Positions 44,449 to 54,261 of a DNA stretch of 64,000 nt are shown here, piece after piece (within the stretch, counting starts at the first letter, position 1; the number at the start of each line of letters is the position of its first letter). The notes beneath the pieces are model-generated. The model had not been told where the DNA came from, searched no databases, and worked only from the letters and a program-made list of their open reading frames with translations. The translations under genes were made by a program, and so were the position numbers. Source of the DNA: Lederbergia galactosidilytica (GTDB lineage: Bacteria > Bacillota > Bacilli > Bacillales > Bacillaceae_C). The stretch is taken from assembly GCF_017873565.1 (NCBI RefSeq), contig NZ_JAGGKH010000014.1:1-64000 (forward strand), given 5' to 3'.

Positions 44449-44760
44449 ATGGTTGGTTGGCTTAACGTGGGAAGTTTAATCCTTGGTCTAGTAGCTTGGA
44501 TCCTCCCGCTAGTAGCGCTTATGCTATATAAAAAGGAACATAATAAGTGGATTATTTTTCCAATAGCGAGTTTGAGTGCGTGTGCTGTTTCGCTATGTTT
44601 TCAAATATTTTACAATGATCATCTTGTGAAAATTGGTGATTGGTCCGCCCTGATGGATACAACAGATGCTGTTTCATCTGCGGCTGCAGTACTTCTTATT
44701 GTAACTATTTTATTAAACGTTATTACTCTAATTGTCTATCGAGGCCGATTAACAAAGTAG
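44449..44760 (+). CDS. Small membrane protein, unknown function
   Basis: A 103-residue protein with three predicted helices ('SLILGLVAWILPLVALML', 'WIIFPIASLSACAVSLCF', 'AAAVLLIVTILLNVITLIVY'). No family motif is recognised. GAGGAG precedes the ATG with good spacing. The fosB gene follows after 100 bases. Confidence 0.7.
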   Translation: MVGWLNVGSLILGLVAWILPLVALMLYKKEHNKWIIFPIASLSACAVSLCFQIFYNDHLVKIGDWSALMDTTDAVSSAAAVLLIVTILLNVITLIVYRGRLTK

Positions 44761-44859
44761 ACTGCTAGATCTGGTGCTGTATCGAAAATGATGAAAGCTT
44801 AGTGTGCTTGGCGGCATATTTCACTCTTGCACCAGGTCATAACTTAGGGGGTGACAAAA

Positions 44860-45282
44860 GTGACAATCAAAGGGATTAATCATTTGTTATTTTCCGTCTC
44901 TGACTTAGAAAAATCGGTGGATTTTTACCAAAAAGTATTTGGAGCCAAATTGTTAGTAAAAGGGAGAAGCACAGCCTACTTTGACCTAAATGGCATATGG
45001 CTTGCACTTAATCTAGAAAAAGACATTCCTCGTGATGAAATTAACCTATCATACACACATATTGCCTTTTCAATTGAAGAGGAAGAATACGACAAAATAT
45101 ACGATACATTACAGGAATTAAAGATAAACATTTTGCCAGGCCGTCAAAGAGATGAGAGAGATAAGAAATCGATCTACTTTACCGACCCAGATGGACATAA
45201 ATTTGAATTTCACACAGGTACTTTACAAGATCGATTAAAATACTATAAACAAGAAAAGTCGCATATGGAATTTTTTGACTAA
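44860..45282 (+). CDS. fosB: Metallothiol transferase FosB (fosfomycin resistance)
   Basis: A 140-residue VOC-fold enzyme that adds bacillithiol or cysteine to fosfomycin and opens its epoxide. Recognised parts are 'IKGINHLLFSVSDLEKSVDF' (metal His), 'YTHIAFSIEEEEYDKIYD' (metal His), 'LPGRQRDERDKKSIYFTDPD' and 'GHKFEFHTGTLQDRLKYYKQ' (metal Glu), all close to B. subtilis FosB. GTG 44860 follows GGGGGTG and matches the known start; GTG 44851 overlaps the ribosome site. It is typically a chromosomal, intrinsic resistance gene in bacilli. Confidence 0.95.
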   Translation: MTIKGINHLLFSVSDLEKSVDFYQKVFGAKLLVKGRSTAYFDLNGIWLALNLEKDIPRDEINLSYTHIAFSIEEEEYDKIYDTLQELKINILPGRQRDERDKKSIYFTDPDGHKFEFHTGTLQDRLKYYKQEKSHMEFFD

Positions 45283-45680
45283 AGGGAAGTGGCTTAGGGA
45301 AATACTTGTAAGCGTATTGGTGAACTAGTTTTAAATAATCTATAGGAGGGGAAAATGAATCATACTTTTATTCAAATAGCATCTGCTGGCATCAGGGCAA
45401 ATAGCGATATTAGTCGATATTCAAACGTCCATTAAATGTTTAGGTCAAGAAGTTTGGTAGAGCATTATGGATAAAGATCACTATTTGATTCATTTGTTTT
45501 AGGATATCCTTATCACTTGGCGAACCAATATTTACAAGTGTTTGTTGACCGTTATACACCTCAGTGAACTCCCCACCACTTTAAGCAAATTAGAAAATGA
45601 TTAATTAAGATCAGAAGCTAGATAGTAGATTGGTTGGAGTGTCTTGAGCTATTGAAAATCTACCTTAGGAGATGATACAA
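45283..45680. other. Intergenic stretch with gene remnants
   Basis: A + strand start with a good SD (taggagggg, 45343-45351) leads to a 26-codon ORF that soon stops. On the minus strand 45445-45577 an open piece reads 'FTEVYNGQQTLVNIGSPSDK', not recognised. Probably decayed genes. Confidence 0.35.
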
Positions 45681-46058
45681 ATGGAAAGAACGGCTATAAA
45701 AAATCAAATGAATGGTGTTTTTGTTCATGTCTCAGATTTGAAAGCAGCGGCTAAATGGTATTGTGATTTATTAGCGCTACAAGTTGATTTAGACGATATA
45801 GAATCACCTGTTTATAATGTTCCAGTTACAGGAACAACTTCTTTAACATTAGATGATCACACCTTTGACCCCTATTACAAGCACACCCCCAGTTTAAGTC
45901 CCATTTTTAACTTTTATGCACCTGATATTGATGAAGCCTATCAATATATTAAAAAAAAGAGAATTAAAATTGTAAGAGAAATCGAGAGAGTAGGCGATAC
46001 AGCTTGGTTTAACATAGAAGATCCAGATGGGAATGTTGTGATGATTTGTAATTGTTGA
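45681..46058 (+). CDS. VOC-family (glyoxalase/bleomycin resistance-like) protein
   Basis: A 125-residue protein with two paired beta-alpha-beta units: N-terminal 'GVFVHVSDLKAAAKWYCDLL' and C-terminal 'FNIEDPDGNVVMICNC'. The fold suits binding of small molecules or metal-dependent chemistry; which one is unknown. TTAGGAG precedes ATG 45681; ATG 45672 lies too close to it. The GDTAWFNIEDPDGN stretch is typical of the family. Confidence 0.85.
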   Translation: MERTAIKNQMNGVFVHVSDLKAAAKWYCDLLALQVDLDDIESPVYNVPVTGTTSLTLDDHTFDPYYKHTPSLSPIFNFYAPDIDEAYQYIKKKRIKIVREIERVGDTAWFNIEDPDGNVVMICNC

Positions 46059-46284
46059 ATGGGCATAATGCCCATTTGTTTTCGAAAGTAGTTGAAAAGC
46101 AGACGACCCATCTACAAATTCTCGATTACTAATATGCGCACTCATAATTCATCCTAATATCAAAAAATAGTAGCCTGCTTTGATATGAGAGTGGCTCATT
46201 TTTCGCTGAAGATCGATTGCTTAATCAAGGAAGAAAGATTGCTCTTTTTGTTGAAACTCTTAAGAGGAAAGGAGAAATCAAAAT

Positions 46285-46692
46285 ATGGTTGGTGTTTTTG
46301 CGGCAATTACGGATAAGGATAATAGAATCTTATTGACTAAAATCGGTTATGGCTCCCGTAATTGGACATTTCCCGGTGGTCAACTTGAAGAGAATGAGTC
46401 ACCAATAGACGGCGTAAAAAGAGAAGTATTAGAAGAAACAGGTTATGTTGTGGAAGTAAATAATCTTATTTCAACCTATTACTCTTCTTCAAATGACAAT
46501 TTGGTTTTCTTGTTTAAGGCGGCTATCTTGAAGAGGATTGATTGGAAGCCGAATGATGAAATAGAACAAGTGCAATTCTTTGAAAGAGAAAAATTGCCTG
46601 AACAAATACACCCTTGGAATATTAAAAGAATAGATGATGCCTTAGAAAATAAAATAAGTCATTTTCATATTTTTGGGAGTGCCATCCTTTAA
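46285..46692 (+). CDS. Nudix hydrolase
   Basis: A 135-residue protein with Nudix box 'GGQLEENESPIDGVKREVLE' followed by ETGY. The N-terminus 'GVFAAITDKDNRILLTKIGY' and the 'WTFPGGQ' approach are typical. AAAGGAG precedes the ATG. The target nucleotide is unknown. Confidence 0.87.
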   Translation: MVGVFAAITDKDNRILLTKIGYGSRNWTFPGGQLEENESPIDGVKREVLEETGYVVEVNNLISTYYSSSNDNLVFLFKAAILKRIDWKPNDEIEQVQFFEREKLPEQIHPWNIKRIDDALENKISHFHIFGSAIL

Positions 46693-47578
46693 TGATCTTC
46701 TCACAAATGTTTTTGGCTAGGATAATCCGAATGCATTGATTGATCCAACAACGAGAAACATTGCCCAATGAGTATCGGTTATTAAACACAAGGGATGCGT
46801 GAAATGACTTTTAAAGAATTTAAAAAATCTTAGATTCCCATCCCCCCGCTGTTTCAAATAATGGTTTTAACCTATCACGAAAAGACTTTTATAGTTATAT
46901 TTCTGAATGATCTTTGTTGGTCGGGGCATTAGTTGCCTAGATTTGCTACGTGCTTTTTGGAGTTTTGGTAACGCTCGCCTTCTCGCTGGAAGAGGATGCT
47001 TTTTGAAGGAATCCCGTATCCTCTGAAGAAATCACATAATTCCTCATGCAGCTTAAAACAATTCGATGGTTAAAAAAATTGCCAGTGTATCTATGAACTA
47101 ACTCTTGCCATGTTCGGATACAGGCTTGTGGAGTGGTATAAATTCGCTAAGTCGCCCGAAGATAAATCAATGCACCTTAATACCTTGCACAAAATCCATG
47201 AGATGAGAGATATGCAGATAAATATAACTATTGGGTCATGAGATGTAAACAACTGGATGAAAGTCTGTGAATTGTCTATTTTAGATTTAATTCAATTAAC
47301 CGCATATTTACAACGATAATTTTGTTACAAGTCTCTTTGGGATATTGAGAGGTCATTTGTTTGTAGAAGAAGGAGTAACGATATGGAGTAACGATACTTA
47401 AGGTGGAAATTATCATTAAGGTGATGAAAGTGAAAAAAGAAGACTTAATGTTTAGTGAACTTACTGACTGGGCAAAAAGCAATAAAATTATTACGAACGA
47501 TAATTCTTACAAGTTCTCGTGCAAACCCTACTGCTTATAAGTAGAGTTGAAGAGGGTGATAATTATTGGGGGCTTATT
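46693..47578. other. 886-bp region of decayed sequence
   Basis: No intact gene. A piece at about 47110-47240 (+) reads 'LAMFGYRLVEWYKFAKSPED', and 47430-47540 (+) encodes a 35-residue fragment beginning VKKEDLMFSELTDWAKS. Neither has a recognised family or a full ORF. They look like remains of former inserts. Confidence 0.4.
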
Positions 47579-48010
47579 ATGAAATATTTCTTAAAATTAA
47601 ATGTTATTAGTATTCTGTACGCTCTTATGGTATTTGTTCCTCTTGAACTTATGTTAAATGTGTATAGAATTAGCAGGCTAACAAATTGGGAAATTGGTAT
47701 GGTATTTATTTTGACTGGCGTAACGCTTATTGTCGCAATTATAGGTGGTACAATACTACTCTTTTTCTTAACAAAAAAGTGGCTGGATGGGCGAAAGGCT
47801 AAATTTTGGACAGTCATCCTTTGGGTACCTTTTTTTGTTATTTTTATTTATGTTTTCGCATCTTTATTCCCGATAACTTATGGTGGAGATTCCCCTAATC
47901 CTGTTACTGGTCTTATAGCAATAGGGGGATTGATCGTTTATCCGTTTTACATACTAATTCTCAATTCTGTCAGTATGGTAAGTGATGATAAACCAATTAG
48001 AATTCCCTGA
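47579..48010 (+). CDS. Four-helix membrane protein, unknown function
   Basis: A 143-residue protein with helices at 'VISILYALMVFVPLELML', 'FILTGVTLIVAIIGGTILLF', 'FWTVILWVPFFVIFIYVFA' and 'GLIAIGGLIVYPFYILIL'. No recognised motif. Start ATG 47579 follows TTGGGGGC; the longer reading from 47519 adds a poor leader. Confidence 0.65.
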   Translation: MKYFLKLNVISILYALMVFVPLELMLNVYRISRLTNWEIGMVFILTGVTLIVAIIGGTILLFFLTKKWLDGRKAKFWTVILWVPFFVIFIYVFASLFPITYGGDSPNPVTGLIAIGGLIVYPFYILILNSVSMVSDDKPIRIP

Positions 48011-48188
48011 ATTAGTATAGTGTACAGAGTTGTACTTAAGTAAAAACGGTGCTATTCACTAATAAGGATGACGGCCAAAATCGCATATAAGGGCAAGATG
48101 TGAGTTTCGGTAAACCATTTCCAAAATCAGATCCCTAGCAAACATTTTATGAAAGTTTGATCAACCCATAATGCTAAGGGGGAATACA

Positions 48189-48632
48189 ATGCAAATTGAA
48201 AAAGTTACATCAATCGAACAGTATAATTTGGATTTACTCATAGATGATAGCTTATCTGAAGGATATAAATTTATTCAGAGATTAGTAGATGAATATAAAA
48301 CGGGTAGTAACAAATTTGATAAAAAAGGTGAATCACTGTATATAGCAAAATTAGATGGAGAAGTGATTGGCATTGGTGGACTGAATATTGACCCATATCA
48401 TACCCTTCCGGATGTAGGACGAGTGAGGCACTTATACGTCTTACGTAAGAATAGAGGTACTAGTGTAGGGAAGAAACTTCTAAATACAATAATCACTGAA
48501 GCAAAGAAAAACTTTAGAACATTAAGGTTATCATCTACTGATGATACAGCTGCCGTTAATTTATATATAAAATGTGGCTTCTTAAAAGTAGAGGGAGTTT
48601 ATAAAGTAAGTCATATATTGGAACTGAATTGA
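48189..48632 (+). CDS. GNAT family N-acetyltransferase
   Basis: A 147-residue transferase: 'YIAKLDGEVIGIGGLNIDPY' (beta strands), 'VGRVRHLYVLRKNRGTSVGK' (acetyl-CoA loop R-x-x-G-x-x-x-G) and 'DTAAVNLYIKCGFLKVEG' (C-terminal strand). TAAGGGGG precedes ATG 48189. The substrate is unknown. Confidence 0.87.
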   Translation: MQIEKVTSIEQYNLDLLIDDSLSEGYKFIQRLVDEYKTGSNKFDKKGESLYIAKLDGEVIGIGGLNIDPYHTLPDVGRVRHLYVLRKNRGTSVGKKLLNTIITEAKKNFRTLRLSSTDDTAAVNLYIKCGFLKVEGVYKVSHILELN

Positions 48633-48840
48633 GTGCTGGATGTTAAGTATAAGAGTGCAATAGTTTAGGGGTGGCAGAGTATCTGCTGTCATCCAACTAT
48701 TTAGAAGTACGTTTTAACAAATCGCTTCAAATATTTCTCCATAGTGAATCGGCTGTTATTGATGGATCTGATGAAAGTAAAGTTCCAACTGTTTATTCGA
48801 AGGCTCTAAAAGAGGTAAAAGCAAAAAAGGATGTGTTTTC

Positions 48841-49251
48841 ATGATTGAAATCAAGTCTACACCTATTCAATCGGATATAAGAGAACTTTTATCCTTTGCG
48901 ACAGCGGAAAAGAATGTTGAAAGAGAATACGAATTATACATGCAATCCCCCGTACGAAAGCTCTACGGCTACCATTTACAAGAGGAAGTTGTGGGATGTA
49001 TAGGTATAGAACTTTTTGATGTAAACCGTTGTGAAATAAAGCATATCGCAGTATCTACAAATCATCGAGGTAAAGGAATAGGAAGTAAAATGATTCGTTT
49101 TATTGAAATTAAGCACTCTCTATCTTTTATCTCTGCTGAAACCGATAAGGATGCGGTAAAATTTTATAAGCGTTACGGATTCAAAATATTGAGTTCGGGT
49201 GAAAGGTATCCAGGAGTAGAACGCTTTCGGTGTGTGTTAGAAAGTAAGTGA
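48841..49251 (+). CDS. GNAT family N-acetyltransferase
   Basis: A 136-residue protein with 'GCIGIELFDVNRCEIKHIAV', acetyl-CoA loop 'STNHRGKGIGSKMIRFI' and 'DKDAVKFYKRYGFKI'. It is short for GNAT but complete in its core motifs. AAAAAGGATG precedes the ATG. Confidence 0.87.
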   Translation: MIEIKSTPIQSDIRELLSFATAEKNVEREYELYMQSPVRKLYGYHLQEEVVGCIGIELFDVNRCEIKHIAVSTNHRGKGIGSKMIRFIEIKHSLSFISAETDKDAVKFYKRYGFKILSSGERYPGVERFRCVLESK

Positions 49252-49399
49252 AATTTTGAAGGATGGTTAATAAAATGTGTGTTGGTTACCGGCGTACTAA
49301 TGGAACAGAGCTTCTATCCTGATCTTTGTATTAACTTCCACATAGCTTCGTATTTTGATAGCAGGCGGGCCGATTTTATAAGAATAGAGGAGAATGCCT

Positions 49400-49795
49400 A
49401 TGAGAAATAGAGGTTCGGTCGTGTTGATAGAAGATAAAAAGGTTGGATTGATTAGGAGGATTAGAGAGGGTTCTATCTATTATGTTTTTCCCGGTGGGGG
49501 AATAGAAAATGGAGAGACACCTGAAAGAACTGCCGAAAGAGAGGCATTTGAAGAATTAGGAGTTAAGGTAAAAATCAAAGAATGCATTGCGAAAGTTCGA
49601 TTTAACGGAACACAATATTTTTTTAGGGCCGAAATTATGAATGGGGTATTTGGAACTGGAAAAGGTGAAGAGTACACTGATGAAAATAGAGAAAGAGGTA
49701 CATATTTACCAGTCTGGATCGATATCGAAACATTATCATCTATTGACGTTAGACCAAAAGAGGTTGCATTGAAGCTACGAAACCTATCAGAGTAA
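49400..49795 (+). CDS. Nudix hydrolase
   Basis: A 131-residue protein with Nudix box 'GGGIENGETPERTAEREAFE' followed by ELGV. 'RGSVVLIEDKKVGLIRRI' opens the fold. AGAGGAG precedes ATG 49400. Confidence 0.88.
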   Translation: MRNRGSVVLIEDKKVGLIRRIREGSIYYVFPGGGIENGETPERTAEREAFEELGVKVKIKECIAKVRFNGTQYFFRAEIMNGVFGTGKGEEYTDENRERGTYLPVWIDIETLSSIDVRPKEVALKLRNLSE

Positions 49796-50085
49796 CAGGA
49801 GATTTTCCTAATCAAAAATTAATTTTCCCCTGTAATTTTAAAAAATTTGATGGGCATCGTGGCTGGAATAATGAGAACATCCCTTGGGAATTTACAATAT
49901 TAGCTACGAAGTAAGGGATCTTTAAACAATGGTGAAAGAATATTCTATGCCTACATATTGAGGAGAAAATAATTGAATTTATAATGTTTATTTTTAGGCT
50001 GAAAAGGATTAATTACGTTATTTTTCCGCATTGACTGACTCAATTTATCCGCAATTACCTAAAGGATCCTATCTCCTTTATACAG

Positions 50086-50502
50086 TTAATCAGCCGCATA
50101 TTTAGTTAGTTTGTCAAATTCTTCATCAGAGACATACCGATACTTATAGGAAATGACCCTGTAATTGCTGTAATTCGCTCCTGGTATACGAATCGTCATT
50201 TGAATTAATTTATAAGGCGGGTTAAGGGGACCTTCAAATCCAATTACATGTAATGATACATCATATGAATCATTATCAATATTTCTTGTTATTTTTTCAA
50301 TCCTATCAAAAGTGAATAGTTGAAAATCGCCGTGTTGTTGCATAATTTCCTGTATGGTCGTTATGCCAAGATGTCTTAAAAACGCTAACTCCATTATGGT
50401 AGGTGGCTGATTTTGAGGGACTTTTTCTGTTGTGGTTTTTGCTTCACAAACACTATTGTATGAAATGAAAATGATCAGCAATAATATGGCAGCTCTTCTC
50501 AA
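50086..50502 (-). CDS. DUF3888 domain protein, secreted
   Basis: A 138-residue protein with a signal peptide ('AAILLLIIFISYNSVCEAK') and a small domain with 'AFLRHLGITTIQEIMQQHGD' and 'DVSLHVIGFEGPLNPPY', the DUF3888 pattern common in Bacillaceae; function unknown. It starts with TTG after AAGGAGGT. It is the only minus-strand gene in the 43-63 kb block. Confidence 0.72.
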   Translation of the reverse strand: MRRAAILLLIIFISYNSVCEAKTTTEKVPQNQPPTIMELAFLRHLGITTIQEIMQQHGDFQLFTFDRIEKITRNIDNDSYDVSLHVIGFEGPLNPPYKLIQMTIRIPGANYSNYRVISYKYRYVSDEEFDKLTKYAAD

Positions 50503-50681
50503 TGAGAGACCTCCTTGTACAGTATTAGCTTATTTTTCACTAGAAAACGGAACCTATTCATAAAAAAACAATTAAAAGTGGGGCTTTTAAAGCTAACTGG
50601 GAAGGATTAGTGGAATTTGAATGATCTAAAATATATAAGGTGAAAATCTTGGGCTTGGCCAACCGAGAGTCATCTCCCTTT

Positions 50682-50898
50682 TATCCCGCATTAACTGGCA
50701 GTAAGACCTCCACTTCAAGAATTCGAGAGAAAACAAGAATTATAAGTGCGGGTCAACTGCCAGTAAAAGCCCGATTGGTTCAGGCCAACAGGATGTTGGT
50801 CACAAAGGCGTAGCGACAGGATGTCGCGATTTTAGCCTTTGATCCTCTGAATTCAAAGGGGAATGAAAAAAAACTCTGAATGAAATTTCACTTTATCG
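50682..50898. repeat. Structured intergenic repeat with CAGGA-loop hairpin modules, copy 2
   Basis: Shares ends and an internal block with 5141-5445. Modules here are ccaacaggatgttgg (50785-50799) and gcgacaggatgtcgc (50813-50827). It is about 90 bases shorter than copy 1 because it has fewer modules. Confidence 0.75.
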
Positions 50899-51053
50899 TT
50901 GGGTTACGCCCGCCTTTACACGATTGAAGAGGGAGACTTTTTTCGGAATCACGTTGAATTGCATGAGAGGATATTATTTATGACCTTCAATCCGTTTTAG
51001 CGTTTACATTTTTAAATAGCACGGTTTGAAGCATTCCAAAAGGAGGGTGAACA

Positions 51054-51500
51054 ATGAAACCAGTATTACGTACAGAAGCGATTGTATGGCGCAAAAATCA
51101 AGAGGCGATTCAATTTTTGGTTCAATGTGATGATGAAGAATCATTTTATCGTTTTCCAGGTGGTACGGTAGAATTTGGAGAATCCACTGATAAGGCACTT
51201 CGTCGTGAATTTACTGAAGAATATGATTTGGATATTCAGGTTGGAGATTTGAAATTTGTGTCCGAAGAGTATTTGACCAATGGCGGAAAAATACAACATC
51301 GAATGACGCTTATTTACGAAGTACGGTTGCTTAATCAATTTGATGAGGAATGGAGGCATAAAGAATATGCAGATGTCAAAATGGTGTGGCGTACCATAGA
51401 TCAATTAGAATTGAAAGAAGTGGCACCCACGGGAAGTTTCCAACACCTCAAAAACTACTTTGAAAGTGGGACAATGCATCTAAAATACGGATTTAACTAA
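51054..51500 (+). CDS. Nudix hydrolase
   Basis: A 148-residue protein with Nudix box 'GGTVEFGESTDKALRREFTE' followed by EYDLDI; 'FYRFPGGT' precedes it. The ETG position of the box is EYD, a small deviation. AGGAGGG precedes the ATG. A GNAT gene follows 43 bases later, so the pair may be co-transcribed. Confidence 0.87.
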   Translation: MKPVLRTEAIVWRKNQEAIQFLVQCDDEESFYRFPGGTVEFGESTDKALRREFTEEYDLDIQVGDLKFVSEEYLTNGGKIQHRMTLIYEVRLLNQFDEEWRHKEYADVKMVWRTIDQLELKEVAPTGSFQHLKNYFESGTMHLKYGFN

Positions 51501-51543
51501 TGATGTCCAAAATGCAAAGGAACAAGAATGAGAGGAATAAACA

Positions 51544-52071
51544 ATGAAACATAACGAATTTCCTTTGGTGAACAGTTATCAAGTGTTTTTAGCAAAAAAT
51601 GAAGAAGCGGACGAAATTATATGTTTATTGAAAGATGTTGCCAATTGGTTGAAAGAAGAGGGAATTGACCAATGGGGATTCCTAGCAAGTGGAGGCGAGG
51701 ATGATGAGATAAAGCAGGCAATAAATAATCAAGAGACATTCACGATTAAAAAAGATAGTAAGCTTATCGCAACGTTTACACTTTATCGGCAACAAAGTGA
51801 CTGGGATCAACATACTTGGGGGAAATTAAACGATCAGGCAATATATCTTCATAGATTAGCCCTTCATCGTTCTAAAATCGGCCTAGGCTTGGGAAAAGAA
51901 GTGATCCACTGGTTGGAAACATATCTAAGAAATGAAGGAATCAAGACATTAAGATTGGATTGCGTAGAAAATAACGTTCAATTAAATCAATTTTATCTGG
52001 ATAATGGTTTTAAAAAAGTAGGTGCAAGTGATGGACATTCACTGTTTCAGAAAAATATATCGTCTGTTTAA
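51544..52071 (+). CDS. GNAT family N-acetyltransferase
   Basis: A 175-residue protein: 'KDSKLIATFTLYRQQSDWD' strands, 'YLHRLALHRSKIGLGLGKEV' (acetyl-CoA loop) and 'TLRLDCVENNVQLNQFYLDN' then GFKKVG. GAGAGGA lies before the ATG. It resembles acetyltransferases of small molecules found beside Nudix genes in bacilli. Confidence 0.87.
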   Translation: MKHNEFPLVNSYQVFLAKNEEADEIICLLKDVANWLKEEGIDQWGFLASGGEDDEIKQAINNQETFTIKKDSKLIATFTLYRQQSDWDQHTWGKLNDQAIYLHRLALHRSKIGLGLGKEVIHWLETYLRNEGIKTLRLDCVENNVQLNQFYLDNGFKKVGASDGHSLFQKNISSV

Positions 52072-52433
52072 AGAGATTAAAAATCTTACGGATGTGAAAT
52101 TATTGGAGCGGTCTACTTGATTAAGGAAAGGGTTTTTATAAGGAATTCATAAAATCAATTCAATTAACTTAATCAATCGTTTAGTTTATAAAAGGATCGA
52201 GAGAAATACGATAATTATAGAGGAAACGACTAATAAATTAGGTGTTTTTGAAAGTGTATTAAATAAATGCAAAACTCAAACTGAAGCTCTGGATATTTTT
52301 AAAAAAACTATATACTCAGTTATTACAATTTTCAAATAATATAAAACTCCTCCAAGATGAAATGAAATCCATAGCCTACTGGTTTGCAGGTTTTCTTATT
52401 TAAATTATAGCAGCAGAAGAGGCAAAGGTTGAG
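52072..52433. other. Region with decayed coding fragments
   Basis: An open piece at about 52210-52338 (+) reads 'TTNKLGVFESVLNKCKTQTE' without a start or recognised family. Nothing else supported. Confidence 0.35.
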
Positions 52434-52634
52434 ATGAACGCTTGTTTTGTATTATTAACTACTTCTTGGAAAATAGTTGAGTTATTGGGTAGTGATAATC
52501 GTCCAATACCGCAAGTGGCTCGGTTTTATATTAGTTTAGAATTTTTAGATGAATACCTAACAAAAGACATTACCTGTTTGTTTATTGGAAATGAGAAAGA
52601 GCGAATAGAATCAGCAAAACTGATAATCGGTTAG
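52434..52634 (+). CDS. Hypothetical 66-residue protein, possibly a fragment
   Basis: Reads 'MNACFVLLTTSWKIVELLGS' and 'YISLEFLDEYLTKDITCLF'; no family is recognised. The ribosome site is weak (AAAGG at 52421). It may be a surviving piece of a longer gene, as the sequence before it is decayed. Confidence 0.35.
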   Translation: MNACFVLLTTSWKIVELLGSDNRPIPQVARFYISLEFLDEYLTKDITCLFIGNEKERIESAKLIIG

Positions 52635-52723
52635 GCTATTGATTATCTAAACGGTTATTAAGTTCTTGAACTGACCAACTTATAATCTCCAAATGCCTTT
52701 TATCATTTTGAGGTGGTGATGAA

Positions 52724-53338
52724 ATGGAAAATGTTAAAACTTCTAGGAATGTTGCAATTTTAATTTATGAAAATGTAGAAATTCTCGATTTTACAGGACC
52801 CTATGAAGTGTTCATTGCGGGGAGTAATAGAGGGAGAGATTTTAATGTTTTTACAGTAGCCGAAAAAGAACAACCAATTATTGCTCTAGGAAATCTTAGT
52901 ATAAATCCTAATTATTCCATTAAGAATTGTCCACGTCCAGATATTCTTATCATTCCAGGGGGATGGGGTTCCAGAAAGGAAATGAAGAATGGAACAATAA
53001 TAAATTGGCTAAATACAGTTGCTACAGACACAGAAATTGTATTATCTGTCTGTACAGGTGCTTTAATCCTGGCGAAAACAAATTTTATCGATGGTTTAAA
53101 ACTCACGACGAATCGTTTGGCTTTTAATGAATTAAGAGAAGTTGCATCTAAATCTTCCGAACTACTGGAAGGAGTTCGATACGTTGACAATGGGAAGTTT
53201 ATTTTTTCTGCTGGTGTATCAGCGGGGATGGATGCGTCGTTATACGTTATTGAAAAATTACTTGGAGAAGAACGAGCATTAAAAACAGCAACAATAATGG
53301 AATACGAATGGAATAAAAACCACAAGGATATTTTTTAA
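52724..53338 (+). CDS. DJ-1/PfpI family protein
   Basis: A 204-residue protein of the class I glutamine amidotransferase-like fold: 'ILIYENVEILDFTGPYEVF' at the N-terminus, 'DILIIPGGWGSRKEM', nucleophile-elbow Cys in 'IVLSVCTGALILAK' and 'SAGVSAGMDASLYVIEKLLG'. This subgroup includes isonitrile hydratase-like and regulator-type proteins. GAGGTGG precedes the ATG. Confidence 0.88.
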   Translation: MENVKTSRNVAILIYENVEILDFTGPYEVFIAGSNRGRDFNVFTVAEKEQPIIALGNLSINPNYSIKNCPRPDILIIPGGWGSRKEMKNGTIINWLNTVATDTEIVLSVCTGALILAKTNFIDGLKLTTNRLAFNELREVASKSSELLEGVRYVDNGKFIFSAGVSAGMDASLYVIEKLLGEERALKTATIMEYEWNKNHKDIF

Positions 53339-53403
53339 TGCAATCAGTTCTTTTAATATAAAAGAAGTTTTGAAGACCAGTATTTTCTAACATAGTGATG
53401 GGG

Positions 53404-53606
53404 GGTTTTACGTTTATTAACATTTTGCCATTTAATGAAATATATGCTGAACCAGTTAAACAATTGGTTATTAATTTTCATTAAGAGTTTGGTTTTGACT
53501 ATGATCAGTGGTTGAATGCTGACTTAGATGAGATATCTTATGTCTACGGAGGGACGCGGAGGATTTTGGATCGCAGTGGATTAATATCTCATTTAAAAAT
53601 ATAGGT
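53404..53606 (+). pseudogene. GNAT acetyltransferase pseudogene (N-terminal half)
   Basis: Reads 'INILPFNEIYAEPVKQLVIN', a stop, then 'EFGFDYDQWLNADLDEISY' and, after a frame change, GRGGFWIAVD, the N-terminal half of a GNAT protein. The catalytic half is gone. It sits directly upstream of an intact GNAT gene. Confidence 0.7.
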
Positions 53607-53671
53607 TTACTCCAATCAAAATTTAGACAAGAGATAAAGGCAATTCTAAAACCGAAAATCGGGGGTTGGCT

Positions 53672-54106
53672 ATGGAGATTGAAATTCGCGAAATTCGACC
53701 AAATGATTATGCTGACGTTTTATTGTTATGGAATAATGAACTAGAAAATCTCAATGTCGATATTGAAAAGATTTCCGAACGGTTCAAAAAAATGAATAAA
53801 GATGAGAATTACAAAACATTTGTCGCCTCGTTTAAAAACAAGGTAGTAGGCTTTATTACTGTGGTTCAAACAATGGCGTTGGAATACGAAATAGGATACT
53901 TAAAGATTAATGGTCTTGCTGTGCAAAATGATTTTCAGCAAAATGGGATAGGAACGAAACTCCTTGAACATGTTGAGATTTTTGCTGCAGAGAAGGGACT
54001 TTCTTGTCTTATATTAAATAGCGGATTTCAACGAACAGAAACACATGACTTCTATAAAAATAAGGGGTTTGATAGATTATCTTATTGTTTTACTAAACGA
54101 GTTTAA
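53672..54106 (+). CDS. GNAT family N-acetyltransferase
   Basis: A 144-residue protein: 'IREIRPNDYADVLLLWNNEL', 'INGLAVQNDFQQNGIGTKLL' (acetyl-CoA loop Q-x-x-G-I-G) and 'THDFYKNKGFDRLSY'. CGGGGG precedes ATG 53672; TTG 53666 is too close. Confidence 0.87.
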   Translation: MEIEIREIRPNDYADVLLLWNNELENLNVDIEKISERFKKMNKDENYKTFVASFKNKVVGFITVVQTMALEYEIGYLKINGLAVQNDFQQNGIGTKLLEHVEIFAAEKGLSCLILNSGFQRTETHDFYKNKGFDRLSYCFTKRV

Positions 54107-54210
54107 GTTCCATTAATATGGAAGTAGTTGACCTTCTTTGATGTAATTTCTTTTTGTGTTACAAATCTACAATATTTGAAGGACATATTTTAAAGGAGAG
54201 GTAGGTTTGA

Positions 54211-54261
54211 ATGAGAATTCAAGTAAAACTTGCCTTAGGGAGAATCATGTATGGAAAATGA
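54211..54261 (+). CDS. 16-codon leader ORF overlapping the next Nudix gene
   Basis: ATG 54211 follows AAAGGAGAGG and the frame (MRIQVKLALGRIMYGK) ends 11 bases inside the Nudix start. Such an arrangement suggests translational coupling. The peptide itself has no recognised family. Confidence 0.35.
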   Translation: MRIQVKLALGRIMYGK

